64,000 nucleotides of DNA from Gyromitra esculenta (lineage: Eukaryota; Ascomycota; Pezizomycetes; Pezizales; Discinaceae). The stretch covers positions 1,550,001-1,614,000 of the forward strand of contig JBCAML010000006.1 of NCBI GenBank assembly GCA_038503075.1, read 5' to 3'. Positions 62,701-64,000 of the stretch are shown in pieces (the stretch's first letter is position 1; the number at the start of each line of letters is the position of its first letter). The translations under genes were made by a program, and so were the position numbers. Under the pieces are notes generated by a model. It had not been told where the DNA came from, searched no databases, and worked only from the letters and a program-made list of their open reading frames with translations.

Positions 62701-63499
62701 TAGATAGCTTGTGCGCTCGTTGATCATACTCTACAAACTAATGAATAGTTAGCTTTAGCTCGCCAACGAAGTTGGTGAACAATATACGCTACAAGTATTC
62801 CTCCACCCCATATTTTTCCTTTCTTCGGCGCCTTGTGGGGACCTCCACCGCCATTTAAAATCAAATTGTACAGCATTGGAACCCTCTGTCGCATAATCAC
62901 CTACTAGGTTGACATTAGGGTTTTTGTGCAAATTCGGGTCCGCGTGGAATTCTCGGGTAACGAGGTTCTCAAGATCTCGAGGGTTGGATGCTTGGGCAAA
63001 TGTTAGTCCGCTGATACTTGTCTCCGACGGAGACCCATTGCCAGAGTCCTCCCGTTGTCTTATGACGAATGTGAAGTTGAAGAAGAGCTCGTCTTCATTG
63101 CACAATTTTAGAAGTAGCGGTGTTTGAGATTGTGGATCCGGATCCTGGAATACGGTCAGTAGAGCTCGCTAACAGCTTCGATAAAGCCCCACCTGCACGA
63201 ACTCCACTAAGCTATCGTCACCAAGATCTTTCCTCGCCTGAATCTTTGTACTCGGGAATGAGTTGGGTACAATCTTTAAAACAGTCCGATTCCGCGCATT
63301 TGTAATCACCAGCGACGCAATTGACACTGCAAAAACACAAAGAAAAAGAATAGGCGATAGTCAGCTGTGTTGCGCGAAATCACACATGGGAATCCTGAGC
63401 GACAACGTGGAGAAGGAGTAACCCGGGATTCATACATCTAGATTGATCTCTTAAGTACAAAGTTGGACCATCCTCAAGCTTCCCACTCACGTTACCCAT
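59725..63499 (-). CDS. BAR-PH-ArfGAP protein (Csx2/ACAP-like Arf GTPase activator)
   Basis: Arf GTPase-activating protein likely acting in vesicle traffic at curved membranes. Exons in coding order: 63436-63499, 63193-63326, 62788-63144, 62671-62737, 61219-62617, 60566-61167, 59725-60506; phases close to 1134 residues. The N-terminal 280 residues form a fungal-specific region (ARNRTVLKIVPNSFPSTKI, FVEYDQRAHKLSTLAQFSFW). A BAR-type coiled coil spans about 285-520. A PH domain runs from about 650 to 770 (WHKYWVVLAGGQLYEY, RFCFEIVTPQYKRVYQA). The ArfGAP zinc finger is CADCG..CIECSGLHRSLG, with Cys-x2-Cys-x16-Cys-x2-Cys spacing, and carries the finger Arg in SKVRSLTLD. The tail is Ala/Ser-rich with a basic end. 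The intron at 61168-61218 has 51 nt, is stop-free and in frame. Confidence 0.93.
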
Positions 63500-64000
63500 G
63501 ATGGTGGCGACGACCGTTTTGTACCCACAAGTTCCTCCTTAACTTGGGGACTGACTTCTCTGGCGTTTGTAAGTTCCAAGTGAGGGGCAGTAGATGGGGA
63601 TGGGTGTTTCTATCGTAGTCGTAGAGGGTCGTTTAGCGGGAAGTTTACCAAAATCGACGAAGCGATGCCGAAATGTATCCAAAAGTACTGTCGGGAGAAG
63701 TCAGGATGGTTGAAGACAGCTGCAGGAAAGCGGACAGGTTGGTAATAGGTAGTGGTTGTTAGATATGCTTCTGCAGCTGTGGTGATATCGATGGGACGGA
63801 GGTCTTTTGACGTTTGGGGGACTGTGGCCGGTGGGTCACCTGCTTTCTGCCACCTCTGGGGATCCTATCGATCTGACGGGGTTGTGTGATTGTGATTGAT
63901 GGAGGGGTTCCTGTCTCGGCAAACTACGATGAGGTCCACTTTCCTTTTAATCTTCCTCGGCACGCATCCAGATGTCAAGTTCAGAATAATATAATACTAT
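63500..64000. promoter_or_regulatory. ArfGAP gene promoter region (to window edge)
   Basis: These 501 bp lie upstream of the ArfGAP start. No reading frame of note is seen and no element can be assigned. Confidence 0.4.

Overview
The window is nuclear DNA of a filamentous ascomycete (Pezizomycotina). Most genes are split by short introns with GT(A/G)AGT-type donors and CTAAC/CTGAC branch points close to the acceptor, and the gene content is fungal: a Sso-type syntaxin, a fungal Mediator Med9, a prenylcysteine-oxidase-like membrane protein, a fungal BAR-PH-ArfGAP, a small GPI-type wall protein and secreted enzymes. Introns are unusually dense (about 75 in 20 genes), which loosely suggests an early-diverging class such as Pezizomycetes or Orbiliomycetes; this placement is a guess. 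There is no phage, plasmid, CRISPR or recognisable transposon.

Layout. 0.4-2.5 kb: plasma-membrane syntaxin (-). 5.3-11 kb: ADE16/17-type bifunctional purine enzyme (-), SmB (-) and ribosomal protein L11 (+), the last two divergent. 12.7-20.3 kb: secreted M20 peptidase (-), a 97-residue membrane protein (-), a haloacid-dehalogenase-like HAD protein (-) divergent from an HNH-type protein (+), and Med9 (-) divergent from phosphoglycerate mutase. 20.8-44.2 kb: cofactor-independent phosphoglycerate mutase (+), prenylcysteine-oxidase-like protein (-), eIF3j (-), enolase (-), pyruvate carboxylase (-) and clathrin heavy chain (-). 48.2-57.8 kb: a small GPI-type protein (-), a pectate lyase (-), a class 3 lipase (-) and the divergent splicing factor Spp2 (+). 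59.7-63.5 kb: BAR-PH-ArfGAP protein (-). The gaps are AT-rich and without convincing genes.

Functional themes: central carbon metabolism (phosphoglycerate mutase, enolase, pyruvate carboxylase within 16 kb), membrane traffic (syntaxin, clathrin, ArfGAP), gene expression (SmB, Spp2, L11, eIF3j, Med9) and secretion (peptidase, pectate lyase, lipase, GPI protein).

The strongest unusual signal is at the left end. The syntaxin gene has three tandem alternative last exons, all in the same splice phase. Each encodes the distal half of the transmembrane anchor plus its own tail and stop, so one SNARE gene could make three differently anchored proteins. Other notable points are an enolase whose true C-terminus lies on a 14-nt last exon (intron retention gives a Gly-Lys-Leu end), a run of 21-, 8- and 12-nt exons in pyruvate carboxylase, three GC-AG introns, apparent single-base frameshifts in both secreted hydrolytic enzymes (pectate lyase and lipase), and an over-represented palindrome TACATGTA confined to noncoding DNA. 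All exon coordinates were worked out by hand from splice signals, phase and family similarity.
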